In this document: one piece after another, positions 17,438-23,875 of the stretch
How positions within the stretch are numbered: position 1 is the stretch's first letter
How the letters are laid out: each line of letters starts with the position of its first letter
From: Chryseobacterium piperi
Lineage (GTDB): Bacteria > Bacteroidota > Bacteroidia > Flavobacteriales > Weeksellaceae
DNA: 64,000 bases
NCBI RefSeq assembly: GCF_002285635.2
Contig: NZ_CP023049.2
Location: 4,216,001 to 4,280,000, forward strand
Direction of reading: 5' to 3'
Made by a program: the position numbers and the translations under genes
Notes under the pieces: model-generated
Seen by the model: only the letters and a program-made list of their open reading frames with translations
Database searches by the model: none
What the model was told of the DNA's origin: nothing

Positions 17438-18079
17438 ATGGAAAACCTTCATGACAAGAGAAAAGTATATGAGAAATCCCAACTTATTGAAAGTGAGATA
17501 AAACAAAATCCTATGGAGCAATTCAGGGATTGGTTTCTTGAAGCCTCAGAGACTCCAGGGATTTCTGAAGCGAATGCTATGGCTATTTCCACTGTAGAAG
17601 ATGATGGTTGTCCCCGGACAAGAATGGTTCTGCTAAAGGCGTATACCCACGAAGGATTTATTTTCTACACCAATTACGGCAGCAGGAAAGGAAAAGCTAT
17701 AGAGAAGGGGCATAAAGTCTGTCTTCACTTTTTCTGGCCGATGTTGGAAAGACAGATTATTATAAAAGCAGATGTAGAGAGAATTGCGGAAAACCTGAGC
17801 GATGGGTACTTTCATTCAAGGCCAAAAGGAAGCCAGTTAGGTGCAGCAGTTTCTCCACAAAGCCAGGTAATTCCTAACAGGGAGTTTTTGGAAGTAAAGC
17901 TGAAAGAGCTTGAACAAAAATATGAGAATAGTGAAGTTCCCAGACCGGAAAACTGGGGTGGATATCTTGCGAAGCCTTATGAGATAGAATTCTGGCAAGG
18001 ACGTCCTAATAGATTACATGACAGGATTATTTATAATCTGGAAGATCTGGACTGGAAAGTTTCACGGTTAGCTCCATAA
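17438..18079 (+). CDS. pdxH: Pyridoxamine 5'-phosphate oxidase
   Basis: The 213-residue FMN enzyme oxidises pyridoxine/pyridoxamine 5'-phosphate to pyridoxal 5'-phosphate, the cofactor of the two aminotransferases encoded just upstream. FMN-binding segments RTRMVLLKAYTHEGFIFYTNY and SRKGKAIEKG are clear. The C-terminal family signature is present as EFWQGRPNRLHDR. Length is normal. The N-terminal residues MENLHDKRKVYEKSQLIE match the flavobacterial form. An IS1182 element lies about 80 bases after the stop and supplies its likely terminator. Confidence 0.93.
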   Translation: MENLHDKRKVYEKSQLIESEIKQNPMEQFRDWFLEASETPGISEANAMAISTVEDDGCPRTRMVLLKAYTHEGFIFYTNYGSRKGKAIEKGHKVCLHFFWPMLERQIIIKADVERIAENLSDGYFHSRPKGSQLGAAVSPQSQVIPNREFLEVKLKELEQKYENSEVPRPENWGGYLAKPYEIEFWQGRPNRLHDRIIYNLEDLDWKVSRLAP

Positions 18080-18162
18080 TAGCAAAATATAGGTTCATTG
18101 AAATATAGAATTAATTTCAATAATCTATAATATTTAAAAATTTTTGAATACAAAATAAAAAA

Positions 18163-18194
18163 GAGGCTGTCTCAAAAGGACAGTCTCTTTTTAG
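18163..18194 (+). terminator. Terminator formed by the left IS end
   Basis: GAGGCTGTC-TCAAAAG-GACAGTCTC then TTTTT: a 9-bp stem with one wobble pair. It reads on the plus strand and would end pdxH transcripts. Confidence 0.75.
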
Positions 18195-18263
18195 TATTTC
18201 ATTGAAAAAAGATTTCGATATTTTGAATAAAAAAAATATCTTGGAAAAAAGAAGATATAAGTC

Positions 18264-18292
18264 AAAAAAGCAGTCTGTTTTAGGCTGCTTTT
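18264..18292 (-). terminator. Terminator after the transposase gene
   Basis: On the minus strand AAAAGCAG pairs with CTGCTTTT, followed by more T. The restored transposase stop codon would fall in the loop side of this hairpin. Confidence 0.6.
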
Positions 18293-18302
18293 GACATTTT
18301 CT

Positions 18303-19616
18303 TTAGATTGTGGCAATTGCGAGTATGCCGATTTCTACCTCGACTTTATTTTTTCCCCGAAGCATGAATCGTTTAAAATTTTTGTTGTGTTTGAGCTCTG
18401 CAAAAACAGGTTCAACATCATGGCATCTTTGTTTTCTGAGTTTGATGCCCTTGCTGGTATTAAGAAGTTTGAAAACCTTTTCTCTGATTTTTGCCAATTT
18501 AGGATTGTTTTGTGAAGTGGTTATTTGTCCAGATTTCTGATCTTTTCTGAAGTAATTATATTTAACATAAGCTTTTATTTTCTTAGATTTTAACAAGTTG
18601 TAATTTTCTTCTGAGCCATAACCAGCATCAGCAACAAGCTCTTTGGGAGCTTTATGATAGCTTTCTTCAAAACCCAGTAAATGAGTCGCTAATGTTTTGG
18701 TGTCTGTTGGGTTGGGATGAATTGAATAATGTAAAATGAATTGTCTATGGGTAGAAATTTGTAGATTGTAAGCGGGTTTTAGTTGTCCGTTTCGCATATG
18801 ATCCTCCTTCATTCGCATAAAAGTAGCGTCTGTATCGGTTTTGGAATAGGAATTTCTATCTTCTAATAATTCTTGCTGTTTTTTATATTTCTCTAAATTA
18901 TCTGCCCAGTTTTTCTTAGCATAATTCAGTTTCTGACGAACTTTTGAAGCTACTTTTTTATCTTTCAAAACTTCATTGATCTTTTCGATGGTTTGAGTTA
19001 CTTTTTCAGAATCTACTTCTTTAAAATCAATACTTTCTGTATTTTCAAGCTCGTCTTTGGCAACTGTTTCTGCATAGTTCCAAAGCTCTTCTAATTGCTC
19101 TGCAATCCTTTCTTTGTGTTTTTTGACAGCTCTTCCCCAAACAAAAGTATAGCGATTGGCATTGGCTTCTATCTTGGTGCCATCTACAAAAGTGGTTTTC
19201 ATACTTACCAAACCTTCCTTTTCCAAAAGAAGAACAATTTGTGTGAAAATAGCTTTAATCTCACCTTTCAATCGTTCACTACGGAACCTGTTTAAGGTGT
19301 TATGATCGGGACGGCTCATTGCAGAGAGCCACATAAAATGGATGTTTTCTTTCAAGGCCTGCTCCATTTTGCGGCTTGAATAGATATTGCTTAAATAGCC
19401 ATAAATCAAAACTTTCAAAAGCATTTTCGGGTGGTAGCAAGATGTTCCGCCAGGTTTGTAGGTTTTAATTAAGCTTTTGATATCCAAGCCATCAATAATG
19501 TTTGAAACAATTTTCACAGGATGTCGCTCATCAATCAACTCCGATAAATTGGGAGGAAAAAGCAGATTTTCTTTGGGGGTGTAATCTTTAAAGACTACTT
19601 TTGACGTACTTAACAC
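18303..19616 (-). CDS. IS1182-family transposase, C-terminus frameshifted
   Basis: A 437-residue DDE transposase. The N-terminal DUF772-like domain reads FPPNLSELIDERHPVKIV and YHPKMLLKVLIYGYLSNIYSSRKMEQ, and catalytic Asp regions appear in FVDGTKIEANANRYTFVW (first D near 144) and LVADAGYGSEENYNLL (second D near 317). The late ELKHNKNFKRFMLRG segment holds the Glu. The visible frame ends ILAIATI, whereas the family has AIAHNL+K here. Adding one G in the GG at 18312-18313 gives AIAHNLKKMSKAA and a stop at 18280 (445 residues). So the last residues are altered by a single-base loss; whether activity is lost is unclear. Confidence 0.9.
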   Translation of the reverse strand: MLSTSKVVFKDYTPKENLLFPPNLSELIDERHPVKIVSNIIDGLDIKSLIKTYKPGGTSCYHPKMLLKVLIYGYLSNIYSSRKMEQALKENIHFMWLSAMSRPDHNTLNRFRSERLKGEIKAIFTQIVLLLEKEGLVSMKTTFVDGTKIEANANRYTFVWGRAVKKHKERIAEQLEELWNYAETVAKDELENTESIDFKEVDSEKVTQTIEKINEVLKDKKVASKVRQKLNYAKKNWADNLEKYKKQQELLEDRNSYSKTDTDATFMRMKEDHMRNGQLKPAYNLQISTHRQFILHYSIHPNPTDTKTLATHLLGFEESYHKAPKELVADAGYGSEENYNLLKSKKIKAYVKYNYFRKDQKSGQITTSQNNPKLAKIREKVFKLLNTSKGIKLRKQRCHDVEPVFAELKHNKNFKRFMLRGKNKVEVEIGILAIATI

Positions 19617-19644
19617 AATGCAAATTAATCAATTTGCAACTATT

Positions 19645-19669
19645 AGGAAAGCGAAAGCTTTCCTTTTTG
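19645..19669 (+). terminator. Terminator-like hairpin near the right IS end
   Basis: AGGAAAGC-GAAA-GCTTTCCT followed by TTTT on the plus strand, an 8-bp stem with a GAAA tetraloop. It would stop antisense transcripts leaving the element toward hup. Confidence 0.6.
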
Positions 19670-19672
19670 CAT

Positions 19673-19702
19673 AAAAAAGGCTATCTCTTTTGAGACAGCC
19701 TC
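19673..19702 (-). terminator. Terminator formed by the right IS end
   Basis: On the minus strand GAGGCTGTCTC-AAAA-GAGATAGCC then TTTTTT. It lies 24 bases beyond the hup stop codon and would end hup transcripts before they enter the IS. Confidence 0.75.
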
Positions 19703-19725
19703 TTGAATTTTACTAATCTGAATGA

Positions 19726-20016
19726 TTATTTTTTCTTAGCACCAGAAACTGCTGTAGATAAGTCAGCTCCAGCCTTGAATTTAGCAACTTTTTTAGCAGC
19801 AATTTTGATTGGTTTTTTAGTTGCAGGGTTAATACCTTGTCTAGCAGCTCTCTCAGCAACTGAGAAAGTACCGAATCCTACTAAAGAAACTTTTCCGTCT
19901 TTTTTCTTTAAAGTAGTAGTAACGTTAGAAATGAAAGATTCAAGTGCAGACTTAGCTGCAACTTTTGTAATTCCTGCGTCTTTTGCGATTGCGTCGATTA
20001 ATTCAGACTTGTTCAT
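19726..20016 (-). CDS. HU family DNA-binding protein
   Basis: The 96-residue histone-like protein binds and bends DNA as a dimer and helps organise the nucleoid. It reads MNKSELIDAIAKDAGITKVAAKSALESF at the front in the HU pattern. The signature GFGTFSVAERAARQGINPATKK forms the beta-arm with the DNA-intercalating Pro, followed by KIAAKKVAKFKAGADL. A short Lys-rich end (SGAKKK) is present. It is monocistronic, with a -7 box upstream and the IS end as terminator. Confidence 0.92.
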   Translation of the reverse strand: MNKSELIDAIAKDAGITKVAAKSALESFISNVTTTLKKKDGKVSLVGFGTFSVAERAARQGINPATKKPIKIAAKKVAKFKAGADLSTAVSGAKKK

Positions 20017-20050
20017 AATTTTTAATATTAAAGTTGGTTCGTAATTATAG

Positions 20051-20058
20051 CAAATATA
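20051..20058 (-). promoter_or_regulatory. -7 box of the HU gene (TATATTTG)
   Basis: TATATTTG on the minus strand, 34 bases before the ATG. Confidence 0.5.
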
Positions 20059-20401
20059 ATACTATTTTCTAATTGTGCAATTTTTTTATTAAATGTTGTG
20101 CAATTTTTTCACTTTTTCATGAAAAACATCAAAATATGATAATTAGGTTTTTCACGAAAAATCTACGTTACCCGTTACTAAAATCATGCCAAATGCTTAT
20201 GTGTATTGACTTTAGCTAAATGATAATATTATTCTCTCTATTTATTAAATCCTAAATTTGTATAAACAATTAATATAATTGGCGATATGATTGTAGATTT
20301 AGTAAGTAAAATCGCAAAATTTTAATTTAAAAAAAATTAAATACCTGTGTATCTGGTGCTTTTAAAATCATTTTAAAATCTGATTTGTAAATTTTTATTA
20401 A
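20059..20401. other. AT-rich spacer between hup and panD with one orphan promoter and a 12-codon frame
   Basis: The 343 bases hold no normal gene. A TAAATTTG box (20253-20260) is followed by ATG at 20287 opening a 12-codon frame (MIVDLVSKIAKF, stop at 20325). The rest is AT-rich with TTTTTCA / TGAAAAA runs. Nothing else is recognised. Confidence 0.4.
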
Positions 20402-20409
20402 TAAATTTG
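20402..20409 (+). promoter_or_regulatory. -7 box (TAAATTTG) four bases before panD
   Basis: The box ends at 20409 and the ATG is at 20414, predicting a leaderless panD mRNA. Confidence 0.6.
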
Positions 20410-20413
20410 CAGT

Positions 20414-20764
20414 ATGTTAATAGAAGTTTTCAAATCTAAGATTCATAGGGTAAGGGTGACGGCCTCTGACCTTAATTATATCGGAAGTATAACCATTGAT
20501 GAGGATCTGATAGAAGCTGCCGGATTGGTAGTGGGAGAAAGAGTATACATCGTTAATGTGAATAATGGGGAGCGTTTTGATACGTACATTATAAAAGGTA
20601 AGAGGAAATCCGGAGAAATATGCTTGAACGGACCTGCTGCAAGAAAAGTTCAGAAAGATGATATCATCATTATCATTGCTTATGCGCAGATGACTCCTGA
20701 AGAAGCAAAGACTTTCCAGCCGAAAATTGTTTTCCCGGATGAAAAAACCAACCTGCTTACTTAA
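20414..20764 (+). CDS. panD: Aspartate 1-decarboxylase proenzyme
   Basis: A 116-residue pyruvoyl enzyme that converts aspartate to beta-alanine for pantothenate and coenzyme A. The self-cleavage site Gly-Ser is in LNYIGSITIDEDL (G24-S25); cleavage converts the Ser to the pyruvoyl group. Further landmarks are MLIEVFKSKIHRVRVT (including the catalytic Lys9), NGERFDTYIIKG and CLNGPAARKVQKDD. Length is normal. The flippase-like gene begins 4 bases after the stop, so the two form an operon, although no metabolic link is evident. Confidence 0.95.
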   Translation: MLIEVFKSKIHRVRVTASDLNYIGSITIDEDLIEAAGLVVGERVYIVNVNNGERFDTYIIKGKRKSGEICLNGPAARKVQKDDIIIIIAYAQMTPEEAKTFQPKIVFPDEKTNLLT

Positions 20765-20767
20765 TTC

Positions 20768-21796
20768 ATGGAGAAAAAGTCGACTAGTCCATTAAAATCA
20801 ATCATTACAATTGTAATTTCGCTTGCATTTGCAGGCTTTTTTTTATGGCTTGCCTTAAAAGGGCTTGATTTTAAAGTAATACAGAAATCACTGGCTAAAG
20901 CCAACTATCTATGGGTGCTATTTGCTTCCGTGTTTGGAATTTTGGCATATTGGTTCAGGGCTATCCGTTGGAACCTTTTGTTGGAGCCTATGGGACACCA
21001 GATTTCTAACTCCAATTCTCTATGGTCTATTTCTTTTGGATATCTGATGAACCTGACGATTCCAAGAAGTGGTGAGGTGGCAAGAGCTACAGCATTGTAT
21101 GGAGTGGAAGGAGTTCCTGTAGATAAATCTTTCGGAACGATTATATTGGAAAGGGTAGTGGATCTGATTTGTATGATGGGCTTTTTAGGATTGACCCTTA
21201 TCTTTAAATACAAGGCTATTCTATCCTTTTATGAAAACTCTGGAATACAGCCTAATCCTAATAAAATTATAATAGGATTGCTGGTATTGGTTATCGGAAC
21301 AATACTCTTTTTCGTTTTTAAAAAGAAGCTTTCAACTATTCCTGTTTTAGGAAAAGTTATCGGCTTTATAGATGGTATTTTTCAAGGAATTACTTCTATT
21401 TTTAGGCTAAAGCAGAAAGGGAAATTCATTTTGTATACATTAGGGATATGGATATCTTACTATTTTGCTGCTTATCTGGTGTGTTTTGCATTACCTGAAA
21501 CTTCAGATTTTACAATTGCTGATGGATTTTTTATCATTGTAGTCGGCACATTGGGAATGATTGTTCCGGCCAGTGGAGGCATCGGAGCATTTAATCTCGC
21601 GATGAAATTTGGTTTTATGGCTCTATTTATCTCTATGGGGAAAAGCGCCGAATTAGGGAGTGAAATGGGGCTTACCTATTCCTTTATCTCTTTGCCCCTG
21701 CAAATTGTGATTATGCTGGTAATGGGACTGATTTCCATTCCTATGTTGGCTAAGGCAAGAAACAATAGAGTGAGTCATGCTGATATGGAAAATTAA
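20768..21796 (+). CDS. Lysylphosphatidylglycerol synthase TM-region / flippase-like protein
   Basis: A 342-residue membrane protein of the UPF0104 family, with about eight helices. Signatures are WFRAIRWNLLLEPMG near residues 62-76, LMNLTIPRSGEVARATAL near 93-110, and GMIVPASGGIGAFNLAM near 260-276. It is a paralogue of the gene at 2099-2962, and as there the soluble transferase domain of MprF is missing. It probably moves a lipid or lipid-linked intermediate; the substrate is unknown. Operon partner of panD. Confidence 0.82.
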   Translation: MEKKSTSPLKSIITIVISLAFAGFFLWLALKGLDFKVIQKSLAKANYLWVLFASVFGILAYWFRAIRWNLLLEPMGHQISNSNSLWSISFGYLMNLTIPRSGEVARATALYGVEGVPVDKSFGTIILERVVDLICMMGFLGLTLIFKYKAILSFYENSGIQPNPNKIIIGLLVLVIGTILFFVFKKKLSTIPVLGKVIGFIDGIFQGITSIFRLKQKGKFILYTLGIWISYYFAAYLVCFALPETSDFTIADGFFIIVVGTLGMIVPASGGIGAFNLAMKFGFMALFISMGKSAELGSEMGLTYSFISLPLQIVIMLVMGLISIPMLAKARNNRVSHADMEN

Positions 21797-21815
21797 ATAT
21801 TTTTAAATATATTAT

Positions 21816-21846
21816 AAAAGCCCGGTCAATAAGATCGGGCTTTTTT
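21816..21846. terminator. Bidirectional terminator between the flippase-like and GNAT genes
   Basis: AAAAGCCCGGTC-AATAA-GATCGGGCTTTTTT: one wobble pair, T tail on the plus strand and A/T tract for the opposite direction. Confidence 0.8.
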
Positions 21847-22285
21847 ATTGAAATATGATTTTCATAAAATAAGAATGTTCATCTTCACCAATAATTGTAA
21901 AACCTAAATCCGAATATAGTTTTTGTGCTTTATTAGTTTTTAAAACACTTAACGAAACGGATTTTCCGGTTAATGATGCTTCTGCAATAATATCCTGTAG
22001 AATGGCTTGTCCAATTCCTTTACCTTGCAGGTTGGGATCAATCTGAAGTTGCATCACTTCTATTTCATCTGTACGTCTGTCGATCTTCAACAAGCCGATA
22101 GGTTGACAGTCTAAAATAATGATATGAGCTTTTTCGAACTGATAGAGTACCCGCTTTAGTGTATATTCTTTTGTGGTGGGGAGATTGGAATTTTGATAGT
22201 GTTCGGTCATCGTTTTCATTCTTAGGTTAAGTAAGAATTCGACGTCGTTTTCCTGAGCCTTTCTGTATTCTAATTGCAGATTCAT
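21845..22285 (-). CDS. GNAT family N-acetyltransferase
   Basis: A 146-residue acetyl-CoA-dependent transferase. The acetyl-CoA motif A is visible as MQLQIDPNLQGKGIGQAIL (Q/R-x-x-G-x-G/A loop), followed by the SVLKTNKAQKLYSDLGFTI motif B. The acceptor is unknown. An in-frame ATG at 22309 gives MTLKRVNT, but ATG at 22285 (MNLQLEYRKAQEND) is the better start, because the GNAT fold begins with LEYRKAQENDVEFL. Confidence 0.8.
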   Translation of the reverse strand: MNLQLEYRKAQENDVEFLLNLRMKTMTEHYQNSNLPTTKEYTLKRVLYQFEKAHIIILDCQPIGLLKIDRRTDEIEVMQLQIDPNLQGKGIGQAILQDIIAEASLTGKSVSLSVLKTNKAQKLYSDLGFTIIGEDEHSYFMKIIFQ

Positions 22286-22360
22286 TGTATTTACCCTTTT
22301 CAATGTCACAGAAAAACGAAAATGTTTTTCAATGAAACGAATATATCGAAAAATAAATAC

Positions 22361-23569
22361 TTATAAAAGTTTAAAGAAGCCCCTTTTCCCTATTTTGATT
22401 TTTGTTTCTCCTATGAGTTCTATTTCTTCATTAGGATCCAGTATTTTTATATTGTTGACCTGGATTCCTCCGCTTTCAATCAGTCTCCGGATTGCGGATT
22501 TACTTAAATCATTTTTTAGCTGATGGCATAATTCTATGATCATTATTTTATTCTGAAGGTGATTTAAAGAAACGATATAAACTGGTTGAAAGATCTTTTC
22601 TTCAAAGTTCTTATTTTGAAACTGATTGCTGAAAAACTCTTCAGCAGATTCTGCTGATAAAGCATCATGATATTGGGTGATGATATTTTTTGCGATTGAT
22701 TTTTTAATGATCATGGGGTTCTCTCCCTGATCCATTCTGGATTTTAAATCCTGCTTTTCCTGAATGGAGAAATTGGTAGTGAGATTAATAAATTCATCAA
22801 TCATAGCATCAGGAATCGACATAGTTTTTCCAAACATTTCGTTAGGATGATCGGTTAATCCAATAATATTATTCAGCGATTTACTCATTTTCTCTTTCCC
22901 GTCGAGCCCTTTCAGTAGGGGCATGCACATGACAATTTGTGGCGGTATTCCATGAGTTTCCTGAAGCTGCCTTCCCATGGTGCAATTGAATAACTGATCA
23001 GTTCCTCCCATTTCTATATCACATTCTATTTTTACAGAATCAAATCCCTGTAAAATAGGATACACCAGTTCGTGCATAGAGATTGGGGTATTTTCTGTGA
23101 ATCGTTTGTTGAAATCGTTTCGGTGCATCAGCTGAGCTATTGTCACTTTTGATAGTAACTGAATCACTTCCGAGAAGTCCAGATGGTCTAGCCAGTCGGA
23201 ATTAAATACGATTTGTGTTTTATCGATATCGATCACTTTTGAAAGTTGATTGATATAGGTTTGCGCATTATGCTGTACATCTTCAATACTTAAAGGTTTT
23301 CTGGCTTTGTTCTTCCCCGTAGGATCACCTATCCTTGCCGTGAAGCTGCCGACAACAATAATAATCTGATGTCCCAGGTCTTGAAACTGTTTCAATTTTT
23401 TAAGAACAACGGCATGCCCCAGGTGTAAGTCCGGAGCAGTAGGATCGAATCCTAGTTTGATGCTTAATTTTCTGTTTTCATTTTCGGCTTCTTGCAGCTT
23501 GTTCTCAAGCCCATTTTCCGGTAGAATAATATCTACGTTTTCTTTTAATACATGGATCATTTTATTCAT
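22361..23569 (-). CDS. tyrS: Tyrosyl-tRNA synthetase (TyrZ-like form)
   Basis: A 402-residue class I synthetase that charges tRNA-Tyr. HIGH motif is HLGH (49-52) in KLGFDPTAPDLHLGHAVVL; KMSKS is 227-231 (GKEKMSKSLNN). The C-terminus has an S4-like RNA-binding domain (SKSAIRRLIESGGIQVNN). The phrase order (LGFDPTAPDLHLGHAV, GDPTGKNKARKPL) matches the TyrZ / TyrRS-2 branch rather than the E. coli TyrS branch, so a second tyrosyl-tRNA synthetase could exist elsewhere in the genome. Its 5' leader forms a tyrosine-codon attenuator (see separate entries). ATG at 23569 gives MNKMIHVLKEN. Confidence 0.95.
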   Translation of the reverse strand: MNKMIHVLKENVDIILPENGLENKLQEAENENRKLSIKLGFDPTAPDLHLGHAVVLKKLKQFQDLGHQIIIVVGSFTARIGDPTGKNKARKPLSIEDVQHNAQTYINQLSKVIDIDKTQIVFNSDWLDHLDFSEVIQLLSKVTIAQLMHRNDFNKRFTENTPISMHELVYPILQGFDSVKIECDIEMGGTDQLFNCTMGRQLQETHGIPPQIVMCMPLLKGLDGKEKMSKSLNNIIGLTDHPNEMFGKTMSIPDAMIDEFINLTTNFSIQEKQDLKSRMDQGENPMIIKKSIAKNIITQYHDALSAESAEEFFSNQFQNKNFEEKIFQPVYIVSLNHLQNKIMIIELCHQLKNDLSKSAIRRLIESGGIQVNNIKILDPNEEIELIGETKIKIGKRGFFKLL

Positions 23570-23581
23570 TTTTTTTGCATG

Positions 23582-23612
23582 AAAAAAGCCCGAACATACA
23601 ATGTTCGGGCTC
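23582..23612 (-). terminator. Attenuator terminator before tyrS
   Basis: On the minus strand AGCCCGAACAT-TGT-ATGTTCGGGCT then TTTTTT: a perfect 11-bp stem with a 3-base loop, ending 13 bases before the tyrS ATG. Confidence 0.9.
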
Positions 23613-23640
23613 TATATTATTTTAAAATTATTTTACTGAA

Positions 23641-23730
23641 TTAGCTATATAGAAAATCTTCCCGAACCATAATCGGGTAGTAATACTCGCTGAAAAAAGG
23701 AAGACGTAATATGTTATTTAACTGTTTCAT
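23641..23730 (-). CDS. tyrS leader peptide, 29 residues with three tandem Tyr codons
   Basis: ATG at 23730 opens a 29-codon frame ending TAA at 23641. Residues 15-20 are EYYYPI, encoded by TAT TAC TAC for the three Tyr (16-18); a fourth Tyr is residue 28, and Phe occurs at 12, 13 and 26. The -7 box TATATTTG ends 8 bases before the ATG. The frame is a regulatory leader: its Tyr run sits at the correct place to control pairing of the following RNA. It is too short for a normal protein and I see no domain. Confidence 0.85.
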   Translation of the reverse strand: MKQLNNILRLPFFSEYYYPIMVREDFLYS

Positions 23731-23738
23731 CTGAACAG

Positions 23739-23746
23739 CAAATATA
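23739..23746 (-). promoter_or_regulatory. -7 box of the tyrS leader (TATATTTG)
   Basis: TATATTTG on the minus strand, 8 bases before the leader peptide ATG, so the peptide start lies almost at the 5' end of the RNA. Confidence 0.6.
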
Positions 23747-23875
23747 GAAGTTTTTTTGATATTCATCAGAAACAGAAAGTAAAAAGTTGTTTCCTGATCA
23801 GAGAAAGATTGAAGAATTTTTTTTTATACTAATTTAATGAGATATATTTATTGTTAAATACAAATTATATACGAG

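Larger units (their letters stand above)
18161..19704 (-). mobile_element. IS1182-family insertion sequence, 1544 bp
   Basis: Perfect 18-bp terminal inverted repeats AAGAGGCTGTCTCAAAAG (18161-18178 and its complement at 19687-19704) bracket one transposase gene. Each repeat is the outer arm of a hairpin that reads inward as an intrinsic terminator. No clear target duplication is seen in the flanks, which IS1182 elements often lack. The element sits between the convergent pdxH and hup genes, 22 bases beyond the hup stop, so it breaks no gene. The transposase has a shifted C-terminus, so this copy may be inactive. Confidence 0.9.
23570..23738 (-). promoter_or_regulatory. Ribosome-mediated tyrosine attenuator in the tyrS leader
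   Basis: The minus-strand leader has all parts of a trp-type attenuator. Segment 1 (CCCGA, 23673-23677) directly follows three Tyr codons of a leader peptide and pairs with segment 2 (TCGGG of GTTCGGG, 23661-23667). Segment 2 can instead pair over 7 bases with segment 3 (CCCGAAC, in 23601-23612). Segment 3 can pair with segment 4 to make the terminator stem of 11 bp (23587-23597) before six T. Prediction: scarce Tyr-tRNA stalls the ribosome on the Tyr codons, masks segment 1, frees 2 to pair with 3 and allows tyrS to be read. Plentiful Tyr-tRNA lets the ribosome reach the stop codon, covers 2 and terminates. The geometry is seen; function is inferred. Confidence 0.85.

Noticed and set aside
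18080..18160. Target-site duplication of the IS
   Set aside because: The flanks (…CAAAATAAA and GAATTTTAC…) share no convincing direct repeat beyond AT-rich words.
23570..23738. T-box riboswitch before tyrS
   Set aside because: The leader lacks the T-box 14-base bulge sequence and specifier loop and is too short; the leader-peptide model explains every element.
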